Shown: positions 1 to 8,530 of the stretch, piece after piece | How the letters are laid out: each line of letters starts with the position of its first letter | Numbering within the stretch: position 1 is the stretch's first letter | DNA from: Bacillota bacterium | GTDB taxonomy: Bacteria; Bacillota; Clostridia; Acetivibrionales; DSM-1351 | Assembly (NCBI GenBank): GCA_023443515.1 | Contig: JAEZUC010000099.1 | Span: 1 to 62,034 of the forward strand | DNA: 62,034 bases | Direction: 5' to 3' | The notes under the pieces: model-generated | Seen by the model: only the letters and a program-made list of their open reading frames with translations | Told to the model about the DNA's origin: nothing | Database searches by the model: none | Position numbers and translations under genes: made by a program

Positions 1-45
1 TTTGACTCTGGCATTTCGTTGGTTCGAGTCCAGCCATCCCAGCCA
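1..45 (+). tRNA. tRNA-Gln (TTG), 3' part only
   Basis: The window opens inside an anticodon loop reading TTTTGAC (first bases lost), followed by the stem half TCTGG, a T arm with TTCGAGT, the acceptor strand CATCCCA, discriminator G and encoded CCA. The TTG anticodon reading relies on the partial loop. Only 3 nt separate it from the next tRNA, so both probably belong to one tRNA operon that extends to the left. Confidence 0.8.
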
Positions 46-48
46 TTT

Positions 49-124
49 GACCCATTAGCTCAGTTGGCAGAGCACTTGACTTTTAATCAAGGTGTCCGCA
101 GTTCGAATCTGCGATGGGTCACCA
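49..124 (+). tRNA. tRNA-Lys (TTT)
   Basis: Complete 76-nt cloverleaf. Acceptor arm GACCCAT pairs with ATGGGTC, then A and CCA is encoded. The anticodon stem CTTGA/TCAAG encloses the loop CTTTTAA, giving anticodon TTT (lysine). The T arm contains TTCGAAT. It follows tRNA-Gln by 3 nt. Confidence 0.97.
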
Positions 125-125
125 A

Positions 126-160
126 AACCTTTCAATCATAATAGATTGAAGGGTTTTTTT
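126..160 (+). terminator. Rho-independent terminator of the tRNA operon
   Basis: Hairpin AACCTTTCAATC / GATTGAAGGGTT with a short loop, followed by a run of seven T. It ends the tRNA-Gln/tRNA-Lys transcript. Confidence 0.9.
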
Positions 161-692
161 CTATGCTAAACTTTCCTTTCCATTAACTATAATGTATCAT
201 ATTAATATCATGTGCAAATTACAAAAAGACGAAAATAAAAAGGTGAGTAAATGAGTCTTCATTCCAATGTAAAACATCCAAGCGAAGATATTATGAAAGA
301 ATTAATAAGAACGTATTATTAGTTGAAGATTTTTTAATTGATAAAATAAAAGACTACTTTAAATAAAATCTACCTGATATTCATATTCATTCAACATTCA
401 ATTCCATATAAATTGTGACCTTGACAACTCTAAATTGCATATGATATTCTGAAATAAATTTAACATGGAAGGAAGGTTTTGATGTCGGTATTATCTGTAA
501 AGGTGATTAACAACTAAATAGTTGGAAAAGGCTCTATTTTAGTGTGCCTTTTTGTTAATGATACTGAATTTTGGTATCATAGGACACCTGTATCTTGCAT
601 TCTGAGTACATTACAGATATGCTTCAAAACCATATTTACTAATATATAGTTTTTAGCTATGTAGTTTTAGTTGTATACAAATGATTTTTAGT
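161..692 (+). other. Gene-poor stretch with a possible small transcription unit
   Basis: No ORF of normal size is supported here. Positions 251-322 hold a 23-codon frame behind AAGGTGA; it would continue only after a frameshift as a short frame ending near 366. Positions 421-450 look like a promoter (TTGACA, 18 bp, TATTCT). A ribosome-binding site at 469-477 precedes an 11-codon frame at 482-517. A small hairpin CAACT-AAAT-AGTTG lies at its stop, and a weak terminator AAAAGGC/GCCTTTT with a T run is at 526-553. None of this is recognised as a known gene. Confidence 0.35.
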
Positions 693-694
693 AA

Positions 695-727
695 AGCGTG
701 ACGGGTTTGGTTCTGTCACGCTTTTTT
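695..727 (+). terminator. Rho-independent terminator
   Basis: Perfect 8-bp stem AGCGTGAC/GTCACGCT with a 12-nt loop, followed by TTTTTT. It isolates the mutS2-like gene from anything upstream. Confidence 0.85.
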
Positions 728-828
728 GCTTGCTCTGGATAACTTTTATACAAGAACAGTGTCCTCTTAATTATAAATAAAATACACGCAGATTGGACAT
801 ACCTCTCTGCTGATAATTGGAGGTAATT

Positions 829-2775
829 ATGAATAAATATGCTGTAACACTTGAGTTTAACAAAATTATTGAAATGCTTTTGGACAATGCAGTTTCCCCA
901 AAAGCACAAGAAAGGCTTTCGTTGCTCAGACCATACCTGAACGAAGGAGAATGTAAAAGAAGAATGAAGGAAACCACCGATTCAAAGAGGCTTCTTGAAA
1001 GCTTGGGTACTCCTCCTCTTTCTTCAATGAACGAACTAGATAAGATTCTTGATTTATGTTCAAAGGGAGCAATGCTTGTTCCGGAACAATTTGAGGAGGT
1101 TTCACAGTTTCTTCTGGCCTGCAGACGAATGAAATCATATCTTAAAAGAGCTGAAAGTCTGAGTAATGACATTGCTTACTATGGAAGTTCAATAGACGCT
1201 CTTAACGACTTATGTGAAGAAATTGAACATTCTATTAGAAATGGCCGAGTTGATGATGCTGCTTCACCAAAGCTGAAAGATGTACGTAGAAGAAAGGAAA
1301 ATGTACACCAGCAAATCCGTTCCAAGCTTGAAAGTATTTTAAGGGGTAAAAAGGAATGGTTTGCAGACAGTTTTGTCTCAATGAGAAACGGTCATTTCGT
1401 GCTACCCGTTAGAAAAGAATATAAGAACATGGTAGCCGGTTCCCTGATAGAAACCTCGTCCACAGGAGGAACATGTTTTATTGAGCCTTCTGCTGTCCGT
1501 AGGCTCCAGGAGGATATATCAACCCTTGCCGTTGAAGAAGAAAACGAAGAAAGAAAAATCTTGTATACTCTGACCTCATTAGTAGATGAACAACTGCCGG
1601 TGTTTAAAACCAACATAGATATTATGGAAACTTTAGATGTGATTTTTGCCAAGGCCAAGCTTTCGGTTCAAATGAAGGCAAATCCCGCTGTTATCAATAT
1701 GAACCGCAGAATTATTATTAAAGCCGGTCGTCATCCTCTTCTCAATCAGTCTGAATGTGTACCTCTTGACTTTGAAATCGGTAATGAGATTAGAGGAGTT
1801 ATTATAACGGGCCCAAATACAGGCGGTAAAACTGTTGCGCTTAAAACTGTAGGGTTGCTGTCTATTATGGTACAAAGCGGACTCCATGTTCCTGTCACTG
1901 CTGGAAGTGAGTTTTCCATGAACAATATGATTTTGTGTGATATTGGCGACGGGCAGAGCATTGCCGAAAATTTATCAACTTTCTCGTCACATATAATCAC
2001 CATTAATGATATCCTAAAGCAATCCACAGGAGAAAGTCTTGTCCTTCTGGATGAGGTGGGTTCGGGAACCGATCCGGCAGAAGGTATGGGCATAGCTACA
2101 GCAATATTGGAAGAACTAAAAAACAAAGGCTGCCTATTTGTAGCAACTACCCATTACCCGGAAATTAAAGAATATGCCATGAGAACACCCGGCCTTGTAA
2201 ATGCAAGAATGGCTTTTGACAAGGAGAGTCTGAAGCCTTTGTATAAACTCGAAATTGGTGAAGCAGGAGAAAGCTGTGCCCTGTATATTGCAAAAAGGCT
2301 CGGCTTTCCCGAACATCTTCTTAGGCTTGCTCACGATGCCGCTTATAAGGAGTACAACTCTAGCAAGGTTATTGCTTCGGAAAATAAAGAATCTTTTGTG
2401 AACTCTGAATTCACCCCGGACTCGGGAACCCCTGTACTAATTAAGGAAACCCCCAAAAACCCAATACCCCAAAACCGAAGCAGCAGATTTAACATAGGAG
2501 ACAGTGTTATGATCTTTCCTCAGAAAGAGTTAGGGTTGGTTTATCAAACAGCAAATGATCATGGCGAAATAGGAGTTCAGATTAAAGGGCAAAAAAAGCT
2601 TATTTCACACAAAAGAATAAAACTGCATGTGTCTGCCAGCGAACTCTACCCGCCTGACTATGATTTTTCAATAATTTTCGATACTGTAGAAAACCGTAAA
2701 GCCAGACATAAAATGGGGAAAAAACACACTCCTGAGCTGGTTATAGAGTATAGTAATGAAAATAAGCAAAAGTAG
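829..2775 (+). CDS. MutS2-like ATPase lacking the Smr domain
   Basis: 648-residue member of the MutS2 branch of the MutS family. Residues 1-300 are the helical core and clamp region typical of MutS2. The ABC-type ATPase has Walker A GPNTGGKT at 328-335 and Walker B with DE at 408-409, then a signature-like GSGTDPAEG. A small beta (KOW-like) segment follows at about 555-605. MutS2 proteins are usually near 780-790 residues and end in an Smr nuclease domain; here the chain stops after a short tail (DYDFSIIFDT..), so nuclease activity is not expected. A frame with TTG at 817 exists, but that codon overlaps the Shine-Dalgarno GGAGGT, so ATG at 829 is chosen. The family is linked to recombination suppression and, in Bacillus, to splitting collided ribosomes. 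Which role applies here is unknown. Single gene between two terminators. Confidence 0.85.
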   Translation: MNKYAVTLEFNKIIEMLLDNAVSPKAQERLSLLRPYLNEGECKRRMKETTDSKRLLESLGTPPLSSMNELDKILDLCSKGAMLVPEQFEEVSQFLLACRRMKSYLKRAESLSNDIAYYGSSIDALNDLCEEIEHSIRNGRVDDAASPKLKDVRRRKENVHQQIRSKLESILRGKKEWFADSFVSMRNGHFVLPVRKEYKNMVAGSLIETSSTGGTCFIEPSAVRRLQEDISTLAVEEENEERKILYTLTSLVDEQLPVFKTNIDIMETLDVIFAKAKLSVQMKANPAVINMNRRIIIKAGRHPLLNQSECVPLDFEIGNEIRGVIITGPNTGGKTVALKTVGLLSIMVQSGLHVPVTAGSEFSMNNMILCDIGDGQSIAENLSTFSSHIITINDILKQSTGESLVLLDEVGSGTDPAEGMGIATAILEELKNKGCLFVATTHYPEIKEYAMRTPGLVNARMAFDKESLKPLYKLEIGEAGESCALYIAKRLGFPEHLLRLAHDAAYKEYNSSKVIASENKESFVNSEFTPDSGTPVLIKETPKNPIPQNRSSRFNIGDSVMIFPQKELGLVYQTANDHGEIGVQIKGQKKLISHKRIKLHVSASELYPPDYDFSIIFDTVENRKARHKMGKKHTPELVIEYSNENKQK

Positions 2776-2778
2776 TAA

Positions 2779-2818
2779 AAAAAGAAGCCGATAAATAAAT
2801 TTATCGGCTTCTTTTTTA
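2779..2818 (+). terminator. Rho-independent terminator
   Basis: Long stem AAGAAGCCGATAAA / TTTATCGGCTTCTT followed by a T run. It closes the mutS2-like gene. The hairpin also lies 3' of the convergent tRNA-His and has A-rich flanks, so it may work in both directions. Confidence 0.9.
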
Positions 2819-2896
<78 letters not shown>

Positions 2897-2929
2897 ATTT
2901 ATTAGTGTGTCCCGCAAGACACATTTGAT

Positions 2930-2958
2930 ATTTTACGGCACAATGTTACTTTTGTCAA
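2930..2958 (-). promoter_or_regulatory. Sigma-A promoter of tRNA-His
   Basis: Minus strand: TTGACA (2958-2953), 17-bp spacer, TAAAAT (2935-2930), about 34 bp upstream of the tRNA 5' end. Confidence 0.85.
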
Positions 2959-3102
2959 TAGAAAATAAATTAATTTAATTAATTATTTTTAAGATTAGTT
3001 TTTATACTGTAAATATGTTTACAAATTTCTAAATTTATTCAATAATTGTAATTCTATTTATTGTTTAAATTGTTATTTTTTTCTTATTTTTTTTAAACTC
3101 CC

Positions 3103-3131
3103 TTGCTTAATTTTTTTCCAAAGTGTATAAT
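3103..3131 (+). promoter_or_regulatory. Sigma-A promoter for the zinc-ribbon gene
   Basis: TTGCTT, 17-bp spacer, TATAAT. The predicted start lies about 100 nt before the ATG at 3240, leaving a fairly long leader without an obvious hairpin. The rest of 2897-3239 is AT-rich and holds only this promoter and the divergent tRNA-His promoter. Confidence 0.75.
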
Positions 3132-3239
3132 AAAGATGCAAAGCTTATAATTTCTTATACTGATTCATAACATCCTTTTTGACCCGTAATGTTTAAGTTC
3201 TTATATGCTCAGCAATAAAATTTTATAGGAGGTAGACCC

Positions 3240-3416
3240 ATGGAAGATAAAACACTTACTTGTAAAGATTGCGGTGCAACTTTTACATTTACGGTTGGAG
3301 AGCAGCAATTCTACGCCGAAAAAGGATTTACTAATGAACCAGCTAGATGTCCCGATTGCAGAAGAGCTAAGAAGGCATCACAGAAAAGCTTTAATGGCGG
3401 GTTTAACAGAAGGTAA
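3240..3416 (+). CDS. Small zinc-ribbon protein
   Basis: 58-residue protein, too short for standard ORF cut-offs. It has two CxxC pairs, CKDC at 8-11 and CPDC at 37-40, a spacing typical of a zinc ribbon, and a basic C-terminus rich in K, R and G. A perfect AGGAGG precedes the ATG by 7 nt, and it has its own promoter and terminator. Such small treble-clef or ribbon proteins (the 'zinc-ribbon domain containing' group) are widespread in Clostridia, and their function is not established. The basic tail suggests nucleic acid binding, which is inference. Confidence 0.85.
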   Translation: MEDKTLTCKDCGATFTFTVGEQQFYAEKGFTNEPARCPDCRRAKKASQKSFNGGFNRR

Positions 3417-3440
3417 TTTCTTAACTTAGACAAATTTGAA

Positions 3441-3466
3441 GCCCCTGATTTCTCAGGGGCTTTTTG
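3441..3466 (+). terminator. Rho-independent terminator
   Basis: GCCCCTGA-TTTC-TCAGGGGC followed by TTTTT, directly between the zinc-ribbon gene and the 3' end of the convergent galM. Confidence 0.92.
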
Positions 3467-3470
3467 ATTT

Positions 3471-4535
3471 TTATTTATTTAGAAATTTATAAATCGTTAC
3501 ATAATGATACTTTTCACTGGCTTTAAGAACCGGTGAAGGAAAGTTCTTATGCTTCATTGCATTTGGGAAAAACTGTGTTTCAAGACAAAGGCCTGTTCTC
3601 ATATTGTAAACAGTATCATTTTTTCCAACCAAATGTACCTTTTCATTTAAGTGGTTTCCTGAATAAAACTGCATTCCCGGTTTTGTTGTGAATACCTGCA
3701 TCGCACGGCCACTTTCAGGGTCACACAGCTCACAGGCAACTTCATTAATATTTCCTTTAGTATTCAGTACCCAGTTATGGTCATAACCTGCACCGTATAC
3801 AATCTGCTCGTCACCGCTGGAAATCCCTTCTGCAAAACTCTTTAATTGAGTAAAATCCATTACAGTACCTTTAACATCCCGGATTTCTCCGGTAGGAATG
3901 CATTCATCATTTACAGGGGTAAATTTGTCTGCATTAATATATATCTGGTGTTTCAAAACATCTCCGGAATCATGTCCTGCAAGATTAAAATACGCATGGT
4001 TTGTGAGGTTTACAACCGTGTCTTTATCAGAAACCGCATCATAGTCTATTTTTAGCTCATTTTCTTCTGAAAGTGAGTATTCTACCTTTACCTTGAGATT
4101 GCCGGGGTAATTTTCTTCACCGTCAGGACTTGTATGAGTCAGGACTAACTTTTGAACTCCATTTTCTTCTTGTATTTCTACATTCCATACTACATTATGA
4201 AAACCTATTGTACCCCCATGAAGGTGGTTATTTCCGTCATTCTTTACAAGTTCATAAAATTTTCCGTTTAATTCGAATTCCGCACCCTCAATACGATTGC
4301 CATGCCTTCCGATTAACGCTCCCATATATGCATCATTTTCCATATATCTCTTAATATCATCGAATCCCAAAGCAATATCCGCAATCTTCCCGTTCTTATC
4401 CGGCATAAGTATAGAGACAATAGTTCCTCCGTAGTTTATTATGTCAACAGACATATTGTTGGAATTTTTCAAGGTATACATATCTACTTGAGTTCCATCA
4501 GGCATTTTTGCAAAATTCTTCTTAGTTATTGTCAA
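3471..4535 (-). CDS. galM: Aldose 1-epimerase (mutarotase)
   Basis: 354-residue cytosolic enzyme of the galactose mutarotase family, which interconverts alpha and beta anomers of galactose or glucose. Diagnostic segments are GRHGNRIEG near the N-terminus, the catalytic histidine region in NHAYFNLAG, the YDHNWVLN motif and the catalytic glutamate in LCLETQFFPNA near residue 315. The start is TTG at 4535 with AGGAGG 8 nt upstream; no in-frame ATG is better placed. It lies 82 bp downstream of the GH8 gene on the same strand, which fits use of sugars released from plant polysaccharides, although no galactose operon is present. Confidence 0.95.
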   Translation of the reverse strand: MTITKKNFAKMPDGTQVDMYTLKNSNNMSVDIINYGGTIVSILMPDKNGKIADIALGFDDIKRYMENDAYMGALIGRHGNRIEGAEFELNGKFYELVKNDGNNHLHGGTIGFHNVVWNVEIQEENGVQKLVLTHTSPDGEENYPGNLKVKVEYSLSEENELKIDYDAVSDKDTVVNLTNHAYFNLAGHDSGDVLKHQIYINADKFTPVNDECIPTGEIRDVKGTVMDFTQLKSFAEGISSGDEQIVYGAGYDHNWVLNTKGNINEVACELCDPESGRAMQVFTTKPGMQFYSGNHLNEKVHLVGKNDTVYNMRTGLCLETQFFPNAMKHKNFPSPVLKASEKYHYVTIYKFLNK

Positions 4536-4616
4536 TGCTATTTCCTCCTACAAATTTTATATAGGCTTACCTTCTATTCTATAATAGTTCATTTATGTAT
4601 ATTTTGTAAATAAATT

Positions 4617-6149
4617 TTATGGCTTTTGCCATTTTCCGCTTGCAGTAATGAGGGTCAGCATTTTTATGCTATCTCCATAATAATCATATATTTCAGTGTC
4701 AGATGAAGCAGACCAAAGTGCATCCACCCATTGCTGAGCACCTTGTACCGAATTGTCCTGACACATTGCAGCTAATAAGAACGGCAGAGTAAAACATGTA
4801 TCATTATAATTAACAAGGGCATTTCCTTTAAGGTCATAAGTCCCCATTATTTTCTCAGGATTGCCACCTGTAGACTTTGTTATCCAGTTGTTTTGCATAT
4901 TAAGAATTTCCTTTGCCCTTTGGTCTCCTGTCATAATATAATCAGTTGCAAATCTCCAAGGAGTACGACATGAATTATATGCATAATCGTCATCATTTAC
5001 ACCTTCCAGGAAATTCTCATAAGCCGGGCCATATGTTCCATTACTTTTCTTAATTACAAAGTCCGGTAACAAACCGGTATTATATCCACTGCCTTTCACA
5101 ATATCTAATGCAATAGAATATGAAGCATCTATTATTTTATTCCAGTCATTATTACCTGTCACTTCAGCAAATGCTTTAAGTTGCTGCATTATAAAATCGG
5201 AACATCTTGTTGCCGTATAGTAGGCGTCATTATAGTTACAAGTACTGCACCATGAGCCTAATTGTAATGTCCAGTCTTTCTTGTTGACCTCATAAGTCAT
5301 AATGTCATTAATAATTGCCAGTGCAGTTCTTTTATAGTTAATTTCACCAGTACTTCCCCACTTTGCATCTGCAAGCAGCAGAGCGTATGCAATATCGATA
5401 TCTCCATCTGTTGCAGAATCAGGAGTGTTAGTAGCATTGTTCCCGTCATTCTCACAATCAAAAATCTTTTTGCCATTATCTGCTTGCTGCCATGCCATCA
5501 GATTCGGACCGATAGAACTTGGGTGTGCTTTATAAAAACGGTAAAGACCGTCAAAAATACTCTTTGCACCATTATCATAGTCTGCCATCAAGGCTGTAAT
5601 AAGCATTCCATATCCTTGAGCTTCTGAAACAGTGACAGCCACGCCTGCTCCTGCTGGAGGATTATTCGGATTATATGACTGACCGCTGTACCATACATAA
5701 TACTGAACATCCTGAGTGTATGGGTTTTTTACTATATAGGTGTTCTTCCATTTATCATAGAATTTCTCAGTGGTCTGCGTCATAGCATTTATTCCTACGC
5801 CGGGCAGCAAAACTGTATTTCTTGGATTAATAGGTTGAGGAGTACGATTCTCCAATATTATTAGTTTTAAGTTTGCAAGATCAATAGCATCTATATTGTT
5901 GTCAACATTAATATCTGCGGCTTCCTTGTTTATTGAAGCAACTTTTCCTAAAAGATACGACTTAATTAATGCAAAGTCAATTGAGTCTATAAAACCGTCT
6001 TCATTTAAATCACCATAGTATTTAGTTTCCACTGAATAGTTCACATTTGCTTCAATACCTGCCCCCCACAGATAACTTAGCAGGATTGTAATTACCAGTA
6101 AAATTGTTACTGCTAAGTGACTTTTCTTTCTTGTGTTTTTCAAATTCAT
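4617..6149 (-). CDS. Secreted GH8 cellulase with N-terminal type I dockerin
   Basis: 510 residues. A signal peptide or anchor (KKSHLAVTILLVITILLS) is at 8-27. It is followed at once by a type I dockerin: repeat 1 has GDLNEDGFIDSID (calcium ligands D47, N49, D51, D55, D58) and repeat 2 is near 79-101 with DINVDNNIDAID. The catalytic domain of glycoside hydrolase family 8 (roughly 113-510) carries the putative proton-donor glutamate E176 in VSEAQGYGM, the SATDGDIDIAYALLLAD block at 245-261 and SCRTPWRFATDY. Family 8 endoglucanases cut beta-1,4-glucans by inversion. The dockerin should dock the enzyme on scaffoldin cohesins outside the cell. In most clostridial cellulosomal enzymes the dockerin is C-terminal, so the N-terminal position is unusual. 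Divergent from the dockerin protease. Confidence 0.93.
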   Translation of the reverse strand: MNLKNTRKKSHLAVTILLVITILLSYLWGAGIEANVNYSVETKYYGDLNEDGFIDSIDFALIKSYLLGKVASINKEAADINVDNNIDAIDLANLKLIILENRTPQPINPRNTVLLPGVGINAMTQTTEKFYDKWKNTYIVKNPYTQDVQYYVWYSGQSYNPNNPPAGAGVAVTVSEAQGYGMLITALMADYDNGAKSIFDGLYRFYKAHPSSIGPNLMAWQQADNGKKIFDCENDGNNATNTPDSATDGDIDIAYALLLADAKWGSTGEINYKRTALAIINDIMTYEVNKKDWTLQLGSWCSTCNYNDAYYTATRCSDFIMQQLKAFAEVTGNNDWNKIIDASYSIALDIVKGSGYNTGLLPDFVIKKSNGTYGPAYENFLEGVNDDDYAYNSCRTPWRFATDYIMTGDQRAKEILNMQNNWITKSTGGNPEKIMGTYDLKGNALVNYNDTCFTLPFLLAAMCQDNSVQGAQQWVDALWSASSDTEIYDYYGDSIKMLTLITASGKWQKP

Positions 6150-6459
6150 TTCTTTATCCCCTCTCTAATGTTTAAACTATATCCTGTTTTTAACTATACA
6201 TGAATGATGATTATTCTTTAGATAGAAGACAATTACAATAGTTTTATAATATGATGCCTTAAAGAATTGGATACTTTCAATATTATATCATATTATTCCT
6301 ATTATTACATTATATTCCGATATTCATTTATTCAAATACATAGTATGACCTTTGTGTGCAAAATTTTACATATTTTTTTATTTTTTCTAATTTATATTGA
6401 TTTTTGGTAATTATATTTGTTATTATTTGTGTTAATAACATAAAGGAGGCTTTAATTAA
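6150..6459. promoter_or_regulatory. Divergent intergenic region of the two dockerin genes
   Basis: 310 bp, very AT-rich. On the plus strand TTGATT (6397-6402), an 18-bp spacer and TATTAT (6421-6426) are a plausible promoter for the protease gene, which has AAAGGAGG ahead of its ATG. For the GH8 gene I see only a good ribosome-binding site (AGAGAGGGG) and no convincing sigma-A promoter, so activation by a regulator is possible. No clear palindromic operator was found. Confidence 0.45.
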
Positions 6460-8445
6460 ATGCTAAGAAAATTTTCGGCTTTAATCACGGTAATTATATT
6501 ATCAGTTACTTTTTTAAGTACTACCGTATTTGCCAATACTACATATCAGATGAATAAAAAACATCTCGTAGTTTTGGTTGAGTTCACTGAGACACCTGAA
6601 TCATTAAGTACATATCCTAATAATGTCAATAGTGACGGTACACTTAAATATGACGGAACTATCAAGCAGGATGACACCTATTACAGCAATCTGTTCTTCG
6701 GAACTACCGGAAGGACCGTAAGAAATTATTACAGGGAAGTATCAGATGGAAAATTAGACTATATACCGGCAGAAGAAACATGTGGGTTTGGTAATGATGG
6801 TGTTGTCAGGGTCAAAATACCTATTCCGTATCCAAATGAACACGAACAAACCGGCAGTAGTGTAGGCTGCTTGACCACACTTGCCAGAAATATGATTTTG
6901 GAAGCTCTTTTTACTGAGGGTCTGACATTAGACAACAGTGTCAATTTTTCACAATTTGATGTGAATTCTGATAATAACGTAACTCTTAGTGGAATAGACG
7001 ACGATGAACTGAATATTTCACTTGTACTTGCAGACGGAGAGTTTGGACCGCGTACCCGTGCATTCTGTTATACGTATGGTTTCGATTTTGATAATAAACA
7101 CATGGTCGGGGATATTGCATTTGAAAATGCTAGTTCAAGTTTAGCGACATTATGCCACGAAACTGCTCACTTACGTACAGCAATCGACTTGTATAATCTG
7201 GGTTACGATACATACATAAACAAACTGTCACCAATGGATTCTGCTGCAAATTCGCATTTGGATCCCTATAACAAAATAAAAATGGGATTTGTAACTCCTA
7301 CATTAGTAACCTCGTCGGGTACTTATACAGTTAATGCAACAGACCCGGAAAATCCCGGTCAGTACAATGTTTTAAAAATCCCTATACCTTGTGAAAATAA
7401 TCGTGAAGAATATTTTCTTGTAGAAAACAGACAAATGACCGGCTTTGATTCCGATCTTAGATTTTATGAACCAGGTGGTATTGCTATTTATCATGTGAAA
7501 AAAGCACCAAGTTACTTGGTGAAAATCCGTGTAGAACGTGCTCATGTCGAGTACATAGGCCAGAGTGAAATAGGTGAAGTATTTTACTGCCCCTATATGT
7601 ACGATGGAAGTACAGGAAACAACACCTTCGGCCCAAATACCTCCCCTTCCAACAGCAAGAGTTTTTCCGGTGATAATGGAATAGTAACCCTCACAATTAA
7701 TGGTCCCAGTTCAAGCTCTATGTCAGTCAACGTAAAGCTTCTTACTCCTCCACAGAATTTTAAGGTGACATCAGATGATACAAATATCAAGCTTTCTTGG
7801 GAGCCCCATGAAGATGCAGTTGAATATGCAGTAAGTGTAGATAATGGTGAATTTGTCAGTGTCGGCTCCGCTACGAGCTACTTTCTTCCACCAAGTATCT
7901 GCAAGCATTCATATAAGGTAAGAGTAAAGGACATAAACGGTGGTGTTGTTGAAACAAAAGAGCTCGATACAAAGGGAGTTATATTTGGAGATGTAGACAG
8001 GGATGGTGCGGTGACTACATCCGATAAGAGCTTGATACTTGAGTACCTACTTGACACCAACTTTTCCCTAACTGATACGCAAATACTGGCTGCCGATGTA
8101 AATGGCAGTGGCAACATTGACGCAATGGATTATTCATTAGTAACCTCATATCTGGATGGATCCGTATCCCAATTTCCCGTTGGACAATTTAAAGTTATTA
8201 CATACGGTGATGTTAATGGAGACGGATTAATAACTATAGAGGATTATAACATAGTTAAAAATAACCCTGACGGCCCAAACGGAGAGCATACACTAACCGA
8301 CTTTACACAACGTATTGCTGCACAGGTAAGTTATTGCGACTGGACTGAAGTCTATATCACGTCTACGGATGCAAGTTTAATAAAAGAGTATCTGGACGGA
8401 CAACGGAGATACTTCCCTATATTAATAGATAACTTAGATATATAA
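6460..8445 (+). CDS. Secreted M6-type metalloprotease with dockerin modules
   Basis: 661 residues. A signal peptide occupies about 1-25 (cleavage near VFA-NT). The peptidase M6 domain (immune inhibitor A-like) spans about 27-430 and contains the zinc motif HETAH at 233-237 (H233, E234, H237). A fibronectin type III-like module (PPQNFKVTS...) lies at about 428-505. From residue 510 there is a canonical dockerin pair (GDVDRDGAVTTSD and DVNGSGNIDAMD), then a second dockerin-like pair starting GDVNGDGLITIED, whose second half (TSTDASLIKEYLDG) lacks the full calcium loop. The protein probably joins the cellulosome or the cell surface and acts in extracellular proteolysis, processing or nutrition. 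The substrate is unknown. Confidence 0.9.
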   Translation: MLRKFSALITVIILSVTFLSTTVFANTTYQMNKKHLVVLVEFTETPESLSTYPNNVNSDGTLKYDGTIKQDDTYYSNLFFGTTGRTVRNYYREVSDGKLDYIPAEETCGFGNDGVVRVKIPIPYPNEHEQTGSSVGCLTTLARNMILEALFTEGLTLDNSVNFSQFDVNSDNNVTLSGIDDDELNISLVLADGEFGPRTRAFCYTYGFDFDNKHMVGDIAFENASSSLATLCHETAHLRTAIDLYNLGYDTYINKLSPMDSAANSHLDPYNKIKMGFVTPTLVTSSGTYTVNATDPENPGQYNVLKIPIPCENNREEYFLVENRQMTGFDSDLRFYEPGGIAIYHVKKAPSYLVKIRVERAHVEYIGQSEIGEVFYCPYMYDGSTGNNTFGPNTSPSNSKSFSGDNGIVTLTINGPSSSSMSVNVKLLTPPQNFKVTSDDTNIKLSWEPHEDAVEYAVSVDNGEFVSVGSATSYFLPPSICKHSYKVRVKDINGGVVETKELDTKGVIFGDVDRDGAVTTSDKSLILEYLLDTNFSLTDTQILAADVNGSGNIDAMDYSLVTSYLDGSVSQFPVGQFKVITYGDVNGDGLITIEDYNIVKNNPDGPNGEHTLTDFTQRIAAQVSYCDWTEVYITSTDASLIKEYLDGQRRYFPILIDNLDI

Positions 8446-8459
8446 CTTTTTATAATTAG

Positions 8460-8510
8460 AATAAAACCCTTTTCAGGCGTTATTAAAATATCCTTGAAAA
8501 GGGTTTTATT
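8460..8510. terminator. Bidirectional terminator
   Basis: AATAAAACCCTTTTCA pairs with TGAAAAGGGTTTTATT across an 18-nt loop. T or A runs on both sides serve the protease gene (plus) and the ABC exporter operon (minus). Confidence 0.8.
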
Positions 8511-8530
8511 ATGTATACTTTTATATATCG

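Noticed and set aside
817..828. TTG start for the mutS2-like gene
   Set aside because: The codon is part of the Shine-Dalgarno TTGGAGG of the ATG at 829.
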